Positions 63,575 to 64,000 of a DNA stretch of 64,000 nucleotides are shown piece after piece; position 1 is the first letter of the stretch; each line of letters begins with the position of its first letter. The stretch is from Streptomyces mutabilis (lineage in GTDB: Bacteria; Actinomycetota; Actinomycetes; Streptomycetales; Streptomycetaceae): positions 868,001-932,000 of the forward strand of contig NZ_BMTT01000001.1 in NCBI RefSeq assembly GCF_014649815.1, written 5' to 3'. The position numbers and the translations under genes were made by a program. A model generated the notes under the pieces. That model was not told the origin of the DNA. It did no database searches and saw nothing but the letters and a program-made list of their open reading frames with translations.

Positions 63575-63740
63575 GGTTCCTCCCCCTGAAGGCTGTGGCC
63601 TGTGGTCGTCCTGAGCCATCGCCAACCCAGAGCAACGCCCCACCGGTTGGGCCGTTGCCGCCATGATTCCATGTCCGGCCGACACCGGGGTGACCAGCGG
63701 GCCACGAAGGGGTCGCACACCCTCGCGCACCGTCGCACAC

Positions 63741-63780
63741 CGGTGCCCCTGGGGGCGCACACGCGCCCCCAGGGGCACCG
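63741..63780 (-). terminator. Terminator of hpf
   Basis: A perfect 18-bp stem (cggtgcccctgggggcgc / gcgcccccaggggcaccg) with loop acac, 21 bp past the hpf stop. The strongest stem in the window by length. Confidence 0.88.
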
Positions 63781-63801
63781 ATTCCGTGTCATCCGGCGTC
63801 G

Positions 63802-64000
63802 TCAGCCACCGAGCGCATCGCCCGCCTCGGGAGCGTGCGCCTGGGTGACCATCGTGTCCGTGGTGAGGTGGATCACGCCGTAGTCGTAGGCGTGCCGCCG
63901 GTAGACGACGCTGGGTTCCTTCGTCTCGGAGTCGACGAACAGGTAGAAGTCGTGCCCGACCAGCTCCATCTCGTAGAGCGCCTGGTCCAGGCTCATCGGC
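63802..64000 (-). CDS. hpf: Long-form ribosome hibernation promoting factor, C-terminal part (cut by window edge)
   Basis: Only the last 65 codons are present; the gene continues beyond 64000. The visible part is the C-terminal dimerisation domain of long HPF: EMELVGHDFYLFVDSETKEPSVVYRR, DYGVIHL, ending GDALGG. Long HPF joins two 70S ribosomes into inactive 100S dimers. The response regulator gene follows 227 bp downstream on the same strand, after a strong terminator. Confidence 0.93.
   Translation of the reverse strand, partial: PMSLDQALYEMELVGHDFYLFVDSETKEPSVVYRRHAYDYGVIHLTTDTMVTQAHAPEAGDALGG

Overview
The window is chromosomal DNA from a Streptomyces. The GC content is very high with strong third-position GC bias, many starts are GTG with 1-8 nt overlaps (ATGA, GTGA, TGATG), the tmRNA encodes the tag ANTKRDSSQQAFALAA, and the gene order (nitrate regulator, mat genes, ssrA/smpB, ftsEX, prfB, pkaB/pkaA, teichoic-acid genes, ohrA/ohrR, glutamate dehydrogenase, secA, response regulator, hpf) matches what I remember of the SCO2958-SCO3009 part of the S. 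coelicolor chromosome. Names come from recognition of the protein sequences; no database was consulted.

Layout. 0-2.7 kb: an NnaR-type nitrate/nitrite regulator and a NarK transporter, with a GlnR-box-like site between them. 2.8-8.1 kb: the matA-matB-acyltransferase operon for a surface poly-N-acetylglucosamine-type polymer. 8.2-10.6 kb: a LysR regulator divergent from an MFS exporter. 10.7-17.5 kb: housekeeping cluster with tmRNA, smpB, a C-terminal processing protease, ftsX, ftsE, a tiny double-CXXC membrane protein, a repeat-rich LAETG sortase substrate and prfB. 17.5-25.0 kb: Ser/Thr kinases PkaB and PkaA, divergent from a 1294-residue FHA plus FtsK-like ATPase. 25.2-28.9 kb: a CUT1 sugar ABC importer lacking its own ATPase. 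29.1-49.4 kb: a large wall-glycopolymer locus with four GT2/TagF-type fusion polymerases, the TagGH exporter, a TetR regulator with a duplicated operator-like repeat, galE, a GT2 enzyme, a GT-C-like membrane protein and two paralogous membrane proteins at the flanks; the ohrA/ohrR peroxide switch sits inside it. 49.5-54.5 kb: the 180-kDa NAD-glutamate dehydrogenase. 55.2-64 kb: HAD phosphatase, DUF6912 protein, Rv3235-like protein, secA, GNAT acetyltransferase, AlkX/YcaQ-like DNA glycosylase, NarL-type response regulator and the end of long-form HPF.

How it fits together. Most genes serve the cell envelope: polymer synthesis and export (mat, tag), wall hydrolysis control (FtsEX), surface anchoring (LAETG protein), secretion (SecA) and phospho-signalling (PkaA/PkaB with an FHA partner). 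The rest is nitrogen metabolism (nitrate uptake, glutamate dehydrogenase) and ribosome rescue or hibernation (tmRNA/SmpB, RF2, HPF).

The least explained signals are: (1) the kinase/FHA-ATPase neighbourhood with a DNA-damage-type promoter in front of the ATPase; (2) four GT2/TagF fusions that have lost key residues in complementary halves; (3) a 27-bp direct repeat in the TetR/tagG promoter region; (4) an ABC permease with an extra periplasm-facing domain; (5) a SnoaL-like gene broken by two single-base shifts.
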